DNA of 57,132 nucleotides from Actinomadura violacea (GCF_017573465.1 NZ_JAGEPF010000053.1:1-57132); one strand, 5' to 3'; counted from the first letter of the stretch, positions 32,334-41,726 are shown. A program made the numbers and translations. The notes: generated by a model not told the origin, from the sequence alone.

Positions 32334-35060
32334 GTGAGCAGCAGGGAAAAAGGTCAGGAAGACGGCACGCCGGGCACTGCGGACGATCTCCGGCAGGATG
32401 GAGCGAAGGCCGTTCCGGCGGGCGGATCGGACGGCGACACGCCGCGTCCGGAGCCGGCGGGCGAGCCGCCCCTGACCGGCGACCAGGCCCGTGACCAGGA
32501 GCGGGAAGCGGCGGCCGGGCACGCGGCGCAGCAGCCCGCGGCCCGGACGGCGACGCTCACCGCGGACTCCGAAGAATCCACCCCGGATCCGGAGAGTTCC
32601 CCCGACGGCGACATATCTCAGAACGGCGACAAGGAGCCCGAGGAGGGCTCCGCGAGCGCCGAGCCCGCGCTTTCTCCCGATGCGGGAGTGCGATCTTCGC
32701 CCGCCGAAAAGGGCACCTCCCCCGATACCCCCCGCACCGGCCGGGACCTTCCGGACGGCTCCGCGGACGCTGGTGTGAGCGGCTCTCCCGCCGGAGATAC
32801 CAAGACCATGCCGGCTGCGTCGTCGAGGCAAGGAGGCCCGCCGGGGCGCGGCCCCGGCGGCGGTTCCGGCGGCGGCGGTGGCGGCCGGGGGCCGAACCGC
32901 GGGCCGAAGAAGCCGCGCAGCCGCCGCGTCCGCTACCTGCGGCGCATCCTGTTCACGCTGCTCGGGATCCTCGGCTTCTTCGTCGCGGCGTTCGCGATCG
33001 CCTACGTCTTCACGCCGGTCCCCTCGCCGCAGCAGCAGGCGCTCGCGCAGGGCCCCGCGTTCTACTACTCCGACGGCAAGACGCTGATCGCGAAGACCGG
33101 CATGAACCGGGACGCGGTGAAGCTCGACCAGATCCCGAAGAGCACCCGCGACGCGGTCATCGCCGCGGAGAACCGCAGCTTCTACCAGGACCCGGGCGTG
33201 TCGGTCCAGGGCACCGCGCGGGCGTTCTGGTCGACCGCGACCGGCGGGCAGCTGCAGGGCGGCTCCACCATCACCCAGCAGATGGTCCGCAACTACTACG
33301 GCGGCATCGGCAAGGAGCGCTCGGTCACCCGCAAGCTCAAGGAGATCATGGTCTCCCTGAAGGTGGGCCGGGAGAAGTCCAAGGACTGGATCCTCGAGCA
33401 GTACCTCAACACCATCTTCTTCGGCCGCGACGCCTACGGCGTGCAGGCCGCCGCGCACGCCTACTACAACAAGGACGTCAAGGACCTCACCCCCGCCGAG
33501 TCCGCGTACCTGGCGGCGGCGATCCAGCAGCCGAGCAACTTCGCCGACCCGACCGGCCAGCACCGCGTGTACGCCGAGCAGCGCTGGCACGCCGTGGTGA
33601 ACAACATGGTCCGGGACGGGGCGCTGTCGCCCGCCGACGCCGCCGCGATGAAGTTCCCGATGCCCGGCAAGGAGAAGATCACCGACGTCCTCAAGGGCCA
33701 GAAGGGCTACATGGTCAACCTGGCCAAGAAGGAGCTGGAGGAGCGGCGCGGCTACACCGAGGACGAGATCAACCGCAGCGGGCTGAGGATCACCACGACG
33801 TTCGACAAGCGGCTGATGGACGCGGCGAAGCAGGCCGTGGAGAACAACGTCCCGGCCGGGATGAGCAAGAAGATCCGGACCGGCCTGGTCTCGGTCGACC
33901 CGAACACCGGGCAGGTGCTGGCCTTCTACGGCGGCCGCAACTACCTGACGGAGGCGGCGAGCAGCGCGTTCTACGACACCGCGCAGGCCGGGTCGGGGTT
34001 CAAGCCGATCGCGCTGGCCGCCGCGCTGGAGGACGGCAAGAGCCTGTCCGACACCTACGACGGCAGCTCCCCGCAGTACTTCGGCGGGCATTCCATCAAG
34101 AACGACAGCGGTGAGAGCTTCGGCGACATCAACCTCGTCACCGCGACCGAGCACTCGGTCAACACCGCCTACGTGAACCTCGGCCAGGACATCGGCAACG
34201 ACAAGATCGCCGCGATGGCCGAGAAGCTCGGCATCTCCTCCTCGCAGATGACGCCGGCGCAGCGCGCCGCGGCGTCGTTCCCGCTCGGCGTCGTGTCGCT
34301 GCACCCGGTGCAGCAGGCCGGGGTGTACGCGACGTTCGCCAACGAGGGCGTGTTCCGGCAGCCGTACGTGGTGAAGTCGGTGACCGACAACGAGGGCCAG
34401 GCCCGCAAGTTCAGCGAGAAGGGCAGCCGCGCGTTCGGCACGCAGGTCGCGCGGGACGCCACGTACGCGATGCAGCAGGTCGTCCAGGGCGGTACCGGCA
34501 CCGGCGCGCAGCTGCCCGACGGCCGCGACGTCGCCGGGAAGACCGGCACCACCGACGAGGGCCGCGCGATCTGGTTCAACGGGTTCGTCCCGCAGATGGC
34601 GACGAGCGTGGCGATGTTCCGCGAGGACAACAAGGCGCTGGACATCCCCGGCTACGGCTCGTACGGCGGGCAGCTGCCCACCCAGATCTGGCGCTCGTAC
34701 ATGACCGACGCGGTCGACATCAAGGGCTACGACCAGAAGTCGTTCGGGTCGCCGTCGGAGACGCCCGGCAGCGGCTGGGGCGTCCCGACCCCCGGCGGCG
34801 GCTCGCCGAGCACCGAGGGGCCGCGCACCGACGGCCCCACGCACCGCCCGTCCGGCGGGACGGGCGGGTCGCACGGGCCGAAGCCGCCGTCCGACCTGCC
34901 GACCATCATCCCGTCGCTGCCCGGCGGCGGTGACGGCGGCGGCACCGGCGGCGGGAACGGCGGGAACGACGGCGGCGGCACCGGCGGCAATGACGGCGGC
35001 GGTGGGAACGACGGTGGCGGCGGCAACGACGGCGGCGGCACCGGCCAGATGTTCAACTGA
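32334..35060 (+). CDS. Class A penicillin-binding protein (transglycosylase/transpeptidase)
   Basis: The 908-aa enzyme polymerises and crosslinks peptidoglycan. A disordered acidic, Gly-rich cytoplasmic N-terminus of about 195 residues precedes the membrane helix (205-228). The GT51 domain has the catalytic glutamate in AAENRSFY (E279) and GGSTITQQM (309-317). The transpeptidase domain has SGFK at 554-557, SVN at 608-610 and KTGTT at 736-740, so all catalytic motifs are intact. The C-terminal 130 residues are a Pro/Gly/Asn repeat tail (GGGNDGGG units). The GTG start follows GGGGGG. The long tails are typical of actinomycete PBPs. Confidence 0.95.
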   Translation: MSSREKGQEDGTPGTADDLRQDGAKAVPAGGSDGDTPRPEPAGEPPLTGDQARDQEREAAAGHAAQQPAARTATLTADSEESTPDPESSPDGDISQNGDKEPEEGSASAEPALSPDAGVRSSPAEKGTSPDTPRTGRDLPDGSADAGVSGSPAGDTKTMPAASSRQGGPPGRGPGGGSGGGGGGRGPNRGPKKPRSRRVRYLRRILFTLLGILGFFVAAFAIAYVFTPVPSPQQQALAQGPAFYYSDGKTLIAKTGMNRDAVKLDQIPKSTRDAVIAAENRSFYQDPGVSVQGTARAFWSTATGGQLQGGSTITQQMVRNYYGGIGKERSVTRKLKEIMVSLKVGREKSKDWILEQYLNTIFFGRDAYGVQAAAHAYYNKDVKDLTPAESAYLAAAIQQPSNFADPTGQHRVYAEQRWHAVVNNMVRDGALSPADAAAMKFPMPGKEKITDVLKGQKGYMVNLAKKELEERRGYTEDEINRSGLRITTTFDKRLMDAAKQAVENNVPAGMSKKIRTGLVSVDPNTGQVLAFYGGRNYLTEAASSAFYDTAQAGSGFKPIALAAALEDGKSLSDTYDGSSPQYFGGHSIKNDSGESFGDINLVTATEHSVNTAYVNLGQDIGNDKIAAMAEKLGISSSQMTPAQRAAASFPLGVVSLHPVQQAGVYATFANEGVFRQPYVVKSVTDNEGQARKFSEKGSRAFGTQVARDATYAMQQVVQGGTGTGAQLPDGRDVAGKTGTTDEGRAIWFNGFVPQMATSVAMFREDNKALDIPGYGSYGGQLPTQIWRSYMTDAVDIKGYDQKSFGSPSETPGSGWGVPTPGGGSPSTEGPRTDGPTHRPSGGTGGSHGPKPPSDLPTIIPSLPGGGDGGGTGGGNGGNDGGGTGGNDGGGGNDGGGGNDGGGTGQMFN

Positions 35061-35074
35061 GCACGCACCGAACA

Positions 35075-35110
35075 CGAAGGGGCCCGGCGGTTCGCCGCCG
35101 GGCCCCTTCG
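35075..35110. terminator. Bidirectional terminator, 16-bp stem with TTCG loop
   Basis: CGAAGGGGCCCGGCGG at 35075-35090 pairs perfectly with 35095-35110 around a TTCG tetraloop. It serves the penicillin-binding protein gene on the plus strand and the convergent lipoprotein gene on the minus strand. Confidence 0.88.
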
Positions 35111-35125
35111 CGTCTCATCCCGCCG

Positions 35126-35506
35126 CTAGTCGCACGCCTTCCCGATGCGCGCGGGTGTGTCGTTGATCACGGCGCTGAGCTGCGCGGCGTCCCCGGTCCC
35201 GACGTTCGCGGCGGCGGTGTTCAGCCGCTGCGACTCGGCCTGGAGCGCCTTCTTCAGCGTCCCGTCGTCGGCCTTCTTCGCCAGCCCGTCGATGCGCGTC
35301 GCGAGCCGCTGCGTCGCCTGCCCCCACTGCGCGGGCTCCGCCGCCGGCACGCTCCGCACCTGGGTGATGTACTGCTGGAACGCCTTCTTCGTGTCGGTGC
35401 ACACCTGGCCGGAGTTGCCTCCCAGCGCCCCGCACGCGCCCAGCAGGCCGGACACGCCGAGCATCAGCACTCCCCCGGCCAGCGCCCGAACCACCCCGTA
35501 CCGCAT
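35126..35506 (-). CDS. Small lipoprotein of unknown function
   Basis: The 126-aa protein has a lipoprotein signal (MRYGVVRALAGGVLMLGVSG) and the lipobox LGAC with C25. The mature part is a helical domain of about 100 residues with heptad-like spacing (QATQRLATRIDGLAKKADD) and two further cysteines. GGGAGGG upstream supports the ATG at 35506. The much longer in-frame reading upstream is the antisense of the aminotransferase gene. The function is unknown; it may bind a cell-envelope partner. Its leader overlaps the riboswitch promoter region on the other strand. Confidence 0.82.
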   Translation of the reverse strand: MRYGVVRALAGGVLMLGVSGLLGACGALGGNSGQVCTDTKKAFQQYITQVRSVPAAEPAQWGQATQRLATRIDGLAKKADDGTLKKALQAESQRLNTAAANVGTGDAAQLSAVINDTPARIGKACD

Positions 35507-35519
35507 CGCACCCTCCCAC

Positions 35520-35547
35520 TTGATCTGCCACAGGCTCCGCATATACT
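35520..35547 (+). promoter_or_regulatory. Promoter of the SAM riboswitch transcript
   Basis: TTGATC at 35520-35525 and TATACT at 35542-35547 are 16 bases apart. The -10 matches consensus at five of six positions, and the start would be near 35554, exactly where the riboswitch begins. Confidence 0.65.
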
Positions 35548-35555
35548 TCCGCACT

Positions 35556-35705
35556 AGGTCATGAGCGCCAGCGCCAAGCCCCGGCTCGCTGGCCGGCAAC
35601 CCTTCGTCCGCGATGGGGTGCCCCGGGTGAGGACCTGGCCGGACGCGGGACCGCGTTCCGGCAAGCGCGGATCCCGCAGGCACGCCCCGGGGTCCCTGAC
35701 CCCGG
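35556..35705 (+). promoter_or_regulatory. SAM-IV riboswitch with RBS hairpin
   Basis: The leader matches the actinobacterial SAM-IV consensus: AGGTCATGAG, the helix GCCAGCG/CGCTGGC (35567-35573 with 35587-35593), GCCGGCAACCC, GGGGTGCCCCGGGTGA and the closing strand GACCT (35632-35636). A hairpin at 35639-35661 follows. An 8-bp hairpin (CCGGGGTC/GACCCCGG, 35687-35705) reaches into the ribosome site GGAAGGA of the next gene. GGTCC at 35691-35695 is complementary to GGACC at 35631-35635, so an alternative pairing could open the RBS hairpin when SAM is low. Control would be translational and OFF with SAM. The switch mechanism is inferred. Confidence 0.85.
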
Positions 35706-35716
35706 AAGGAACCGGC

Positions 35717-37015
35717 ATGCCCGCCACGCTCGCCCCCGCACCGTCCCGCTCCCCGCTCACTCCTGCTGAGACGCCCGGCACCGCGCCGGAAGTTCGCGCC
35801 TTCCCGCGCGTCATCGGCGCGGACGCGCCCGTCCCCCTGGACGACGGCCGCACCGTCCCCTACGCCAACCTCGACTACGCCGCCAGCGCCCCGTGTCTGG
35901 AGGCGGTGCACGAGGCCGTCACCCGCGCGCTGCCCTACTACAGCAGCGTTCACCGCGGCGCCGGCTACGCCTCGCAGGTCACGACGGACGCCTACGAGCG
36001 CGCGCGCGAGACCGTCCGGGAGTTCGTCGGCGCGTGGCGCCGCGCCGCCGTCGTGTTCACCCGCAACACCACCGACGCGATGAACCTGCTCGCGCACGCC
36101 GTCCCGTCCGGGACCAGCGTCGTCGTCTTCGAGTCCGAGCACCACGCGTCGCTGCTGCCGTGGAAGCGCCCCGTGCGGCTGCCCGCCCCCGCCACGCCCG
36201 CCGAGGCCATCGACGCCGCCGACCGCGCGCTCGCCGCCACCCCCGTCGGCGCACGGCTGCTCGTCGTCACCGCCGCGTCCAACGTCACCGGCGAACTGTG
36301 GCCGATCCGCGAGCTCGCGCAGGTCGCCCGCCGGCACGGCGCCCGCATCGCCGTCGACGCCGCGCAGCTCGTCCCGCACCGGCCCCTCGACATGACCGCG
36401 CTCGGCCTCGACTACGTGGCCTTCTCCGGCCACAAGCTGTACGCCCCGTTCGGCGCCGGCGTGCTCGCCGGACGCGCCGACTGGCTGCGCGCCGCCGGCC
36501 CCTACCTCAAGGGCGGCGGCGCCAGCGCGTCCGTCGCCGACACCGTCCGGTGGGCGCCGTCCGCCGAGCAGCGGCACGAGGCCGGCACCCCCAACGTCCT
36601 CGGCGTCATCGCCCTCGCCGCCGCCTGCGACGCCCTCACCGCCGCCGGCTGGGACGCGCTCGCCGCCCGCGAGGAGCGGCTCCTCGCCCGGCTCCGCACC
36701 GGACTCGCCGCACTCCCCCACGTCCGCGAGCTGAATCTGTGGGGCGACCGGTCGCCGCGCGTGGGAATCGTGTCTTTCACCGTGACCGGCTGGAACGCGC
36801 GCGACGTGGCGCTTACGCTGTCCGGGGAGCACGGCATCGGCGTGCGGGACGGAAAGTTCTGCGCGCACCCGCTCGTCCGGCACCTGCTGGGCGGCGACGG
36901 CGCCGCGGGCTGCGGCGGCGAGGGGGCGGCCGTCCGCGCGAGCTTCGGGATCGGCACGACCGAGGAGCACATCGACCGGCTGTGCACCGCACTGGCGCGA
37001 CTGGCACCCCGCTGA
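35717..37015 (+). CDS. Class V aminotransferase, cysteine desulfurase-like, SAM-riboswitch controlled
   Basis: The 432-aa PLP enzyme has the class V fold: NLDYAASAPC at the start, TRNTTDAMN for cofactor binding, the EHHASLLPW segment, VDAAQLVPH with the PLP aspartate, and FSGHKLYAPFGAG with the Schiff-base lysine K240. A small cysteine-bearing segment (GKFCAHPL, about 390) resembles the active-site cysteine region of group II desulfurases. The ATG at 35717 follows GGAAGGA; the longer frame would run through the riboswitch and is rejected. Riboswitch control implies a role in sulfur or methionine supply. It could also act on other small-molecule substrates. Confidence 0.9.
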   Translation: MPATLAPAPSRSPLTPAETPGTAPEVRAFPRVIGADAPVPLDDGRTVPYANLDYAASAPCLEAVHEAVTRALPYYSSVHRGAGYASQVTTDAYERARETVREFVGAWRRAAVVFTRNTTDAMNLLAHAVPSGTSVVVFESEHHASLLPWKRPVRLPAPATPAEAIDAADRALAATPVGARLLVVTAASNVTGELWPIRELAQVARRHGARIAVDAAQLVPHRPLDMTALGLDYVAFSGHKLYAPFGAGVLAGRADWLRAAGPYLKGGGASASVADTVRWAPSAEQRHEAGTPNVLGVIALAAACDALTAAGWDALAAREERLLARLRTGLAALPHVRELNLWGDRSPRVGIVSFTVTGWNARDVALTLSGEHGIGVRDGKFCAHPLVRHLLGGDGAAGCGGEGAAVRASFGIGTTEEHIDRLCTALARLAPR

Positions 37016-37164
37016 CCTGCGGACTCGCCCGCGAGCACAGACGTTTATGGCCTTTGGTCCTGTTCGCCCCTGTAGCGTAGGCAGTCGCGCTACTTCCCGC
37101 CGGACCTCCCACCGGGATCCGGCGGGGCGGGGACGAGCACGGACGAAAACAGGGGGTGGCGGCG

Positions 37165-40100
37165 GTGGCCGACGCGTGGCGACCCACGTCGGAACTGGAA
37201 CGCCGACTGGAGCAGAGCGTACGGGCCGGAGACCAGGAGGGCTACTTCCGCGTCCTCGCGGGAAGCGAGCTCGTGGTGCCCGTCCCGGACGACGCCGTCG
37301 ACGGCGTCCTCGCCGGCCGGGCCGGACCGGCCTGGCCGACCCGCGAGGAGGACGGCCGCGTCCACATCCTCGCCTACACCTCCGCCGCCGCGATGCGCGC
37401 CTGCCTCGGCCCGTCCTGGCGGCACTTCATGACGCTGCGCTTCGGCGACCTCGCCGAGACCTGGCCCGACGCCCGCTGGTGGCTCGCCGTCGACGCGCCC
37501 GGCCACCCCGGCGCCGCCCCGCTGCCGATCGAGGCGCGGATGCCCGCCTGGTTCGTCCGCCAGGTCGCCGACGGCGACGGCCGCCCGCCGCAGGTCGGCC
37601 GCCCCGATGTCCCGTCCGCACCCGCACCCGCTCCGGCCGCGCCGCCGCCGTCGTCGGACGAGTCGCCGTGGGAGGAACTGCAGGGCCAGCACCGCGAACT
37701 GCCCCGCGAAGCGGCCCCCGAGCCGTCCCGGCCCGAGTTCCAGCCCGCCAACGACGTCGAACGCGAACTGCTGCGCGCCGCCGCGAACAACGACCACGAC
37801 CTGTTCCTGCAGACGATGGCGGACACCGAGATCCTGCTGCCCGTCCCGGACGACACCGACTACACGCTGCGCCCCGGCCGCCCCGGCTTCCCGTGGCGGA
37901 CCCGCGAGGTCGACGGCGGCACCGTCGTCCCCGTCTTCACCTCACCCGAGCGCCTCATCGAGGCCGCCCGCGCCAACGGGACCGGCACCGAGTACATCAC
38001 GCTGCCGTTCACCGTCGCGCTGCGCTACTGGCCCGACCACGGCTGGCTCCTCGCCATCAACTCCGGCTCCCCCGCCGGCGGCACCGTCATGGCCGCCCAG
38101 CTCCCCGGCCTCGCCACCTGGGCCGACCAGCGCGCCGCCGCCCGGATGACCGACCGCTTCGAACCGCAGAACGACATCGAGCAGCGCCTCTTCGACGCCG
38201 CCCGCCGCCGCGACACCGACACCTTCTTCAAGGTGCTCCTCGGCGCGCAGGTCCTCGTCCCCGCCGACCCCGACACCCCGTGGGGCATCGCGCCCGAGGA
38301 CCCGGCGTTCCCGTGGCGGCCCGTCACCGTCCACGGCCGCACCTCCGTGCAGCTGTTCACGTCCCTGAAGTGGATGAACGAGGCCATCGGCTCGTCCCGT
38401 TTCGTGATGCCGAGCCTGCTGGACGTCGTGTCCGCCTGGCCCGACGCCGACTGGACCCTCGTCCTCAACCCCGGCACCCCGATCGACGCCACGATGCCGG
38501 GCGAGCAGGTCCGCGCCCTCAGCGGCCCGCCGCGCACCGCCCCCGAGAAGGCCGCGACCCCGCCGTCCGCCGCGACGCCCCCTCCCCCGGACGCCCCGGC
38601 CGTCCCGGTCGCCCCGCCCGTCCCGTCCACCGACGCCCCGGAAGCCCCGTCCACCACCTCCGGCGGGCACCCCACGCCCTCCGCGGACCAGCCCGGTTTC
38701 GGCGCGCCGGACCCCATTGGGCCGCAGGTGGGCGCGACCAGCGGACTCAGCCGAGACGACGTCACGGCGCCGCATCCGTCCACCCCCCTCCCCGGAGACA
38801 CCGGCCCGCACGCGTACCCGGCCGCGCCGGAACCGACCGGACCCCAGCGCCAGCCCGGCCTCAACGCACCAGAGCCCACGGACGCACCCGGCAACCCGCT
38901 GGCCGCGCAGGAAGGCCCGTCCACCACCTCCGGCGGACACCCCGCACTCCCGACGCCCTCCGACCAGCCTGGCTTCACCGCGCCGGAATCCAGCGGACCC
39001 CAGCACCCGCCCGGCCTCAACGCCCCCGAGCCCACGAACGCACCCGGCGACGGCTCCCAGAACCAGGTCGCCGCGCAGGAAGGACCGTCCACCACCTCCG
39101 GCGCGCATCCCGCACTCCCCACGCCCTCGGCAGACCAGCCCGGCTTCGCCGCGCCGGAATCCACCGGCCCCCAGCCGCAGGTGAGCGCGACCGGCGAGCC
39201 GCCGGTGCCGCCCGGCATGGGAAACACGCCTCTCCCCGGAGACACCGGCCCGCACGGGTACCCCGCCTTGCCGGACGCCACCGGAACCGGCTCGCGCAAC
39301 CAGGTCGACGCCCCGGAAGGACCGTCCACCACCTCCGGCGGACACGCCACACTCCCCACGCCGTCCGCGGAACAGCCCGGCTTCGGTGCGCCCGGCGTCA
39401 CCGGGACGCCGAGTCACGGGCCGCAAGCGCCGCTCTCGACGCCCTCGCCGGAACAGCCAGGCGCACCCGAGGACGCCCCCCAACCGCCGACCAACTCCGG
39501 CGGGCACGCCGCGCCGCCGTTGCCCTCGGCGGAACAGCCCAGCTTCGGTTCACCGGAGTCCACCGGGCCCCAGCATCAGCCCGGCCTCAATGCGCCAAAG
39601 CACGCGGGTGCGCAGAGGGACGGCTCGCAGAACCAAGTCGGCGCGCAGGAAGGGCCGTCCACCACCTCCGGTGGGTACACCGTGCCCTCGGCGGAGCAGC
39701 CCGGCTTCGACGCGCCGGGGGATAGCCCGCAGAACCAGGTCGGTGCCCCAGAAGGGCCGTCCATCGCCGCCGGCGGACATGCCGCGCCCCCGGCGCCTTC
39801 GGCGGAACAGCCTGGCTTCGGTGCGCCGGGGTCCACGGGGCCGCAGCCGCAGGTGGGCGCGACCGGTGAACTGCCGGTCCCGTCGAGCACTCGCCCCGGC
39901 GACACCGGCCCGCACGGGTATCCCGGCGTGCCGGACGCGACCGGGCCGCAGCGTCCGCCCGGTTTTGGGGCGCCGGAGTCCACGGGGCCGCAGCCTCGGG
40001 TGGGCGCGTCCGGCGAGCCGTCGGTCCCGTCCGGCACTCAACCCGGCGACACCGGGCCGCACGGGTATCCCGGTGTGCCGGACGCGACCGGGCCGCAGCC

Positions 40101-41361
40101 TGGGGCGTCGGGGCAGTACGGATACGAGCGCGGCGGCGAGCAGCCTGCGGCGCCGGCCGTCAACCCGTCGACCGTGACGGGCGGTCACGCGATCGTCGGG
40201 CTGGGGGCGGCGGGCGCCGGCGAGTCGCCCGCTCCGCAGTCTCCGGCGCAGACGGGACCGTCCGACGAGGACGCGACGGCGGAGCGGCGGCTGCGGCCCG
40301 TCGCGGGTCCCGAGGCCGTGTTCGAGCCGGGCAACCGGATCGACCAGGAGCTTTACGAGGCGGCGCTCGGCGGTGACTCCGACGCGTTCCTGCGCGTCCT
40401 GCTGAACGCGAACGTGCTGGTGCCGATCCCGCCGGACGCGCCGCTCGAGGTGACGCCGGTGCAGCGCGAGTTCCGGTGGGACGCGGCGCTGCGCGACGGC
40501 ACCGCCGTCCGGGTGTTCACCTCGCTCGTGCGGCTGCGCGAGGTGCTGCCGGAGTCGCGGTTCGTCTACGCCGACTTCCGCGAGTTGATCGGTGCGTGGC
40601 CGCGCGACGACTGGGCGCTGCTGCTGAACCCGGGGACGCGGATCGGCGCGTCGCTGCGCGGCGACCAGGTGCGGGCGCTGAGCGAGTGGGCGGTGCGGGT
40701 CGGGCTCGTCCAGGCGCGGCAGCCAGCCCCGCCTGCCCCGCCGGCGCCGCGCGAGCCCGAAGCGGACATGACGGTGCAGGACGTCGTCGGGGCGGAGCCG
40801 GCGCGGGCCGAGGACCTCGACGACCGGGTGTCCCAGCCGACGATCATGCAGAAGGTCGTCCCGCACGGGCATGTCGGCTGGTACCTGGAGCAGGGCTACG
40901 ACCGTGTCGGCGGGTTCGTGCATCCGACGGGCGACGTCGGGGAGTTGCAGACGCCCGTCCAGCTGTACGAGGCGCTGGGTCTGCTCTACGAGGAGACTCC
41001 GTTCTCGCCCGCGGACGAGGGCGTGTACGTCATCCGGTGGCCCGCGTACTGCCCGGAGCTGTACCGGATCCCGTTCGGCGGGCGCGACGCCGAGGAGATG
41101 TCGTCCTGGGGCGACGCGGGCTGGGTGATCGAGCGGCCCCCGTTCGTCGGCGGCGGGTTCGCGCCGGGCAGCGCGGGCTCGATCCGCGAGTACAAGGTGG
41201 ACAGCGTCCGCCTCCCGTACGGCGCGGAGATGTACTACCTGGGCATGGATCGTTCGGAGAGGTTCGTCGCGATGTACGACCCCGACCGGCTCGCGTGGCT
41301 GCGGCCCGACGCGTCCACCGGGTCCGACGGGCGCGACGGCCGGGCGGGGGCGGCGAAGTGA
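37165..41361 (+). CDS. Giant protein with four SseB domains and a Pro/Gly repeat linker
   Basis: The 1,398-aa protein contains four SseB-type (type III secretion SseB-like) modules of about 120 residues. Three lie in tandem near residues 9-130, 193-322 and 330-452, and one follows the linker at about 1052-1180. Each shows the pattern LLxVPxxD, FPWR, FTS and WPDxxWxLxxNxGxP. Between them is a low-complexity repeat (about 480-1030) with STTSGGH, QPGFGAPE and TGPQ units. A C-terminal domain (about 1225-1380, VPHGHVGWYLEQGYDRVGGF) is a separate conserved module. There is no signal peptide or membrane segment. A GGGGG at 37152-37156 favours the GTG at 37165; 37156 is possible. The stop overlaps the next start. 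Its function is unknown. Confidence 0.82.
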   Translation: MADAWRPTSELERRLEQSVRAGDQEGYFRVLAGSELVVPVPDDAVDGVLAGRAGPAWPTREEDGRVHILAYTSAAAMRACLGPSWRHFMTLRFGDLAETWPDARWWLAVDAPGHPGAAPLPIEARMPAWFVRQVADGDGRPPQVGRPDVPSAPAPAPAAPPPSSDESPWEELQGQHRELPREAAPEPSRPEFQPANDVERELLRAAANNDHDLFLQTMADTEILLPVPDDTDYTLRPGRPGFPWRTREVDGGTVVPVFTSPERLIEAARANGTGTEYITLPFTVALRYWPDHGWLLAINSGSPAGGTVMAAQLPGLATWADQRAAARMTDRFEPQNDIEQRLFDAARRRDTDTFFKVLLGAQVLVPADPDTPWGIAPEDPAFPWRPVTVHGRTSVQLFTSLKWMNEAIGSSRFVMPSLLDVVSAWPDADWTLVLNPGTPIDATMPGEQVRALSGPPRTAPEKAATPPSAATPPPPDAPAVPVAPPVPSTDAPEAPSTTSGGHPTPSADQPGFGAPDPIGPQVGATSGLSRDDVTAPHPSTPLPGDTGPHAYPAAPEPTGPQRQPGLNAPEPTDAPGNPLAAQEGPSTTSGGHPALPTPSDQPGFTAPESSGPQHPPGLNAPEPTNAPGDGSQNQVAAQEGPSTTSGAHPALPTPSADQPGFAAPESTGPQPQVSATGEPPVPPGMGNTPLPGDTGPHGYPALPDATGTGSRNQVDAPEGPSTTSGGHATLPTPSAEQPGFGAPGVTGTPSHGPQAPLSTPSPEQPGAPEDAPQPPTNSGGHAAPPLPSAEQPSFGSPESTGPQHQPGLNAPKHAGAQRDGSQNQVGAQEGPSTTSGGYTVPSAEQPGFDAPGDSPQNQVGAPEGPSIAAGGHAAPPAPSAEQPGFGAPGSTGPQPQVGATGELPVPSSTRPGDTGPHGYPGVPDATGPQRPPGFGAPESTGPQPRVGASGEPSVPSGTQPGDTGPHGYPGVPDATGPQPGASGQYGYERGGEQPAAPAVNPSTVTGGHAIVGLGAAGAGESPAPQSPAQTGPSDEDATAERRLRPVAGPEAVFEPGNRIDQELYEAALGGDSDAFLRVLLNANVLVPIPPDAPLEVTPVQREFRWDAALRDGTAVRVFTSLVRLREVLPESRFVYADFRELIGAWPRDDWALLLNPGTRIGASLRGDQVRALSEWAVRVGLVQARQPAPPAPPAPREPEADMTVQDVVGAEPARAEDLDDRVSQPTIMQKVVPHGHVGWYLEQGYDRVGGFVHPTGDVGELQTPVQLYEALGLLYEETPFSPADEGVYVIRWPAYCPELYRIPFGGRDAEEMSSWGDAGWVIERPPFVGGGFAPGSAGSIREYKVDSVRLPYGAEMYYLGMDRSERFVAMYDPDRLAWLRPDASTGSDGRDGRAGAAK
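38600..40170 (+). repeat. Coding tandem repeat region of the SseB protein
   Basis: About 1.5 kb of degenerate repeats of 60-100 bases encode PSTTSGGH, PSADQPGFGAPE and TGPQ motifs. Units differ by substitutions and indels of whole codons, so the frame is preserved. This may be assembly-sensitive and prone to length variation between strains. Confidence 0.7.
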
Positions 41362-41726
41362 TCAGGGACGGGTACGTGGCGCGCTGGCTCGGCCGCGACT
41401 TCGAGGCGGCGCCGGGCGCGGACGGCGAGATCCGGCTGTACACGCCGGGGCCGACGGACGGGTTCGAGGAGCTGCGTCCGGGACGGTTCCGGCGGATCGT
41501 CCCGGCGTCGGAGGTGGAGGAGCTCCGGTACGTCCGGACGACGTGCCGGTGGCGCGGGGAGCGGTTCGTCATCGTCGGCGAGCACGAGACGTGGCTGCGC
41601 GTCGAATATGTCGGCGGCCGCGCCCCGGTGGCCGAGTCGCTCGGCCTTGAGCGCATTGACCAGGGCGTTTGGCAGGCGTGGGCGCCCGCCACGGAGATAG
41701 AGGACGTCCGAGAGGACGTCATGTGA
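41358..41726 (+). CDS. Small protein coupled to the SseB protein
   Basis: The 122-aa protein starts with a GTG that overlaps the upstream stop (GTGA). It is beta-rich, with strands such as YVARWLGRDFEA, EIRLYT and RFVIVGEHETWLRVEYVGG, and resembles small actinomycete proteins with an SH3-like or immunity-protein-like look. I recognise no family. Translational coupling implies that it binds or regulates the SseB protein, possibly as an immunity-type partner, which is inference. Confidence 0.7.
   Translation: MIRDGYVARWLGRDFEAAPGADGEIRLYTPGPTDGFEELRPGRFRRIVPASEVEELRYVRTTCRWRGERFVIVGEHETWLRVEYVGGRAPVAESLGLERIDQGVWQAWAPATEIEDVREDVM

Noticed and set aside
32241..35075. Minus-strand open frame of 944 codons antisense to the penicillin-binding protein gene
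   Set aside because: The plus strand has intact catalytic motifs; the minus frame is low-complexity Val/Leu/Arg.
35561..35716. N-terminal extension of the class V aminotransferase from the ATG at 35561
   Set aside because: That stretch is the SAM-IV riboswitch, and its translation resembles no family member; a good ribosome site precedes 35717.
38600..40170. CRISPR array or noncoding satellite
   Set aside because: Repeats keep one reading frame across about 1.5 kb and vary by whole codons, so this is a protein repeat.
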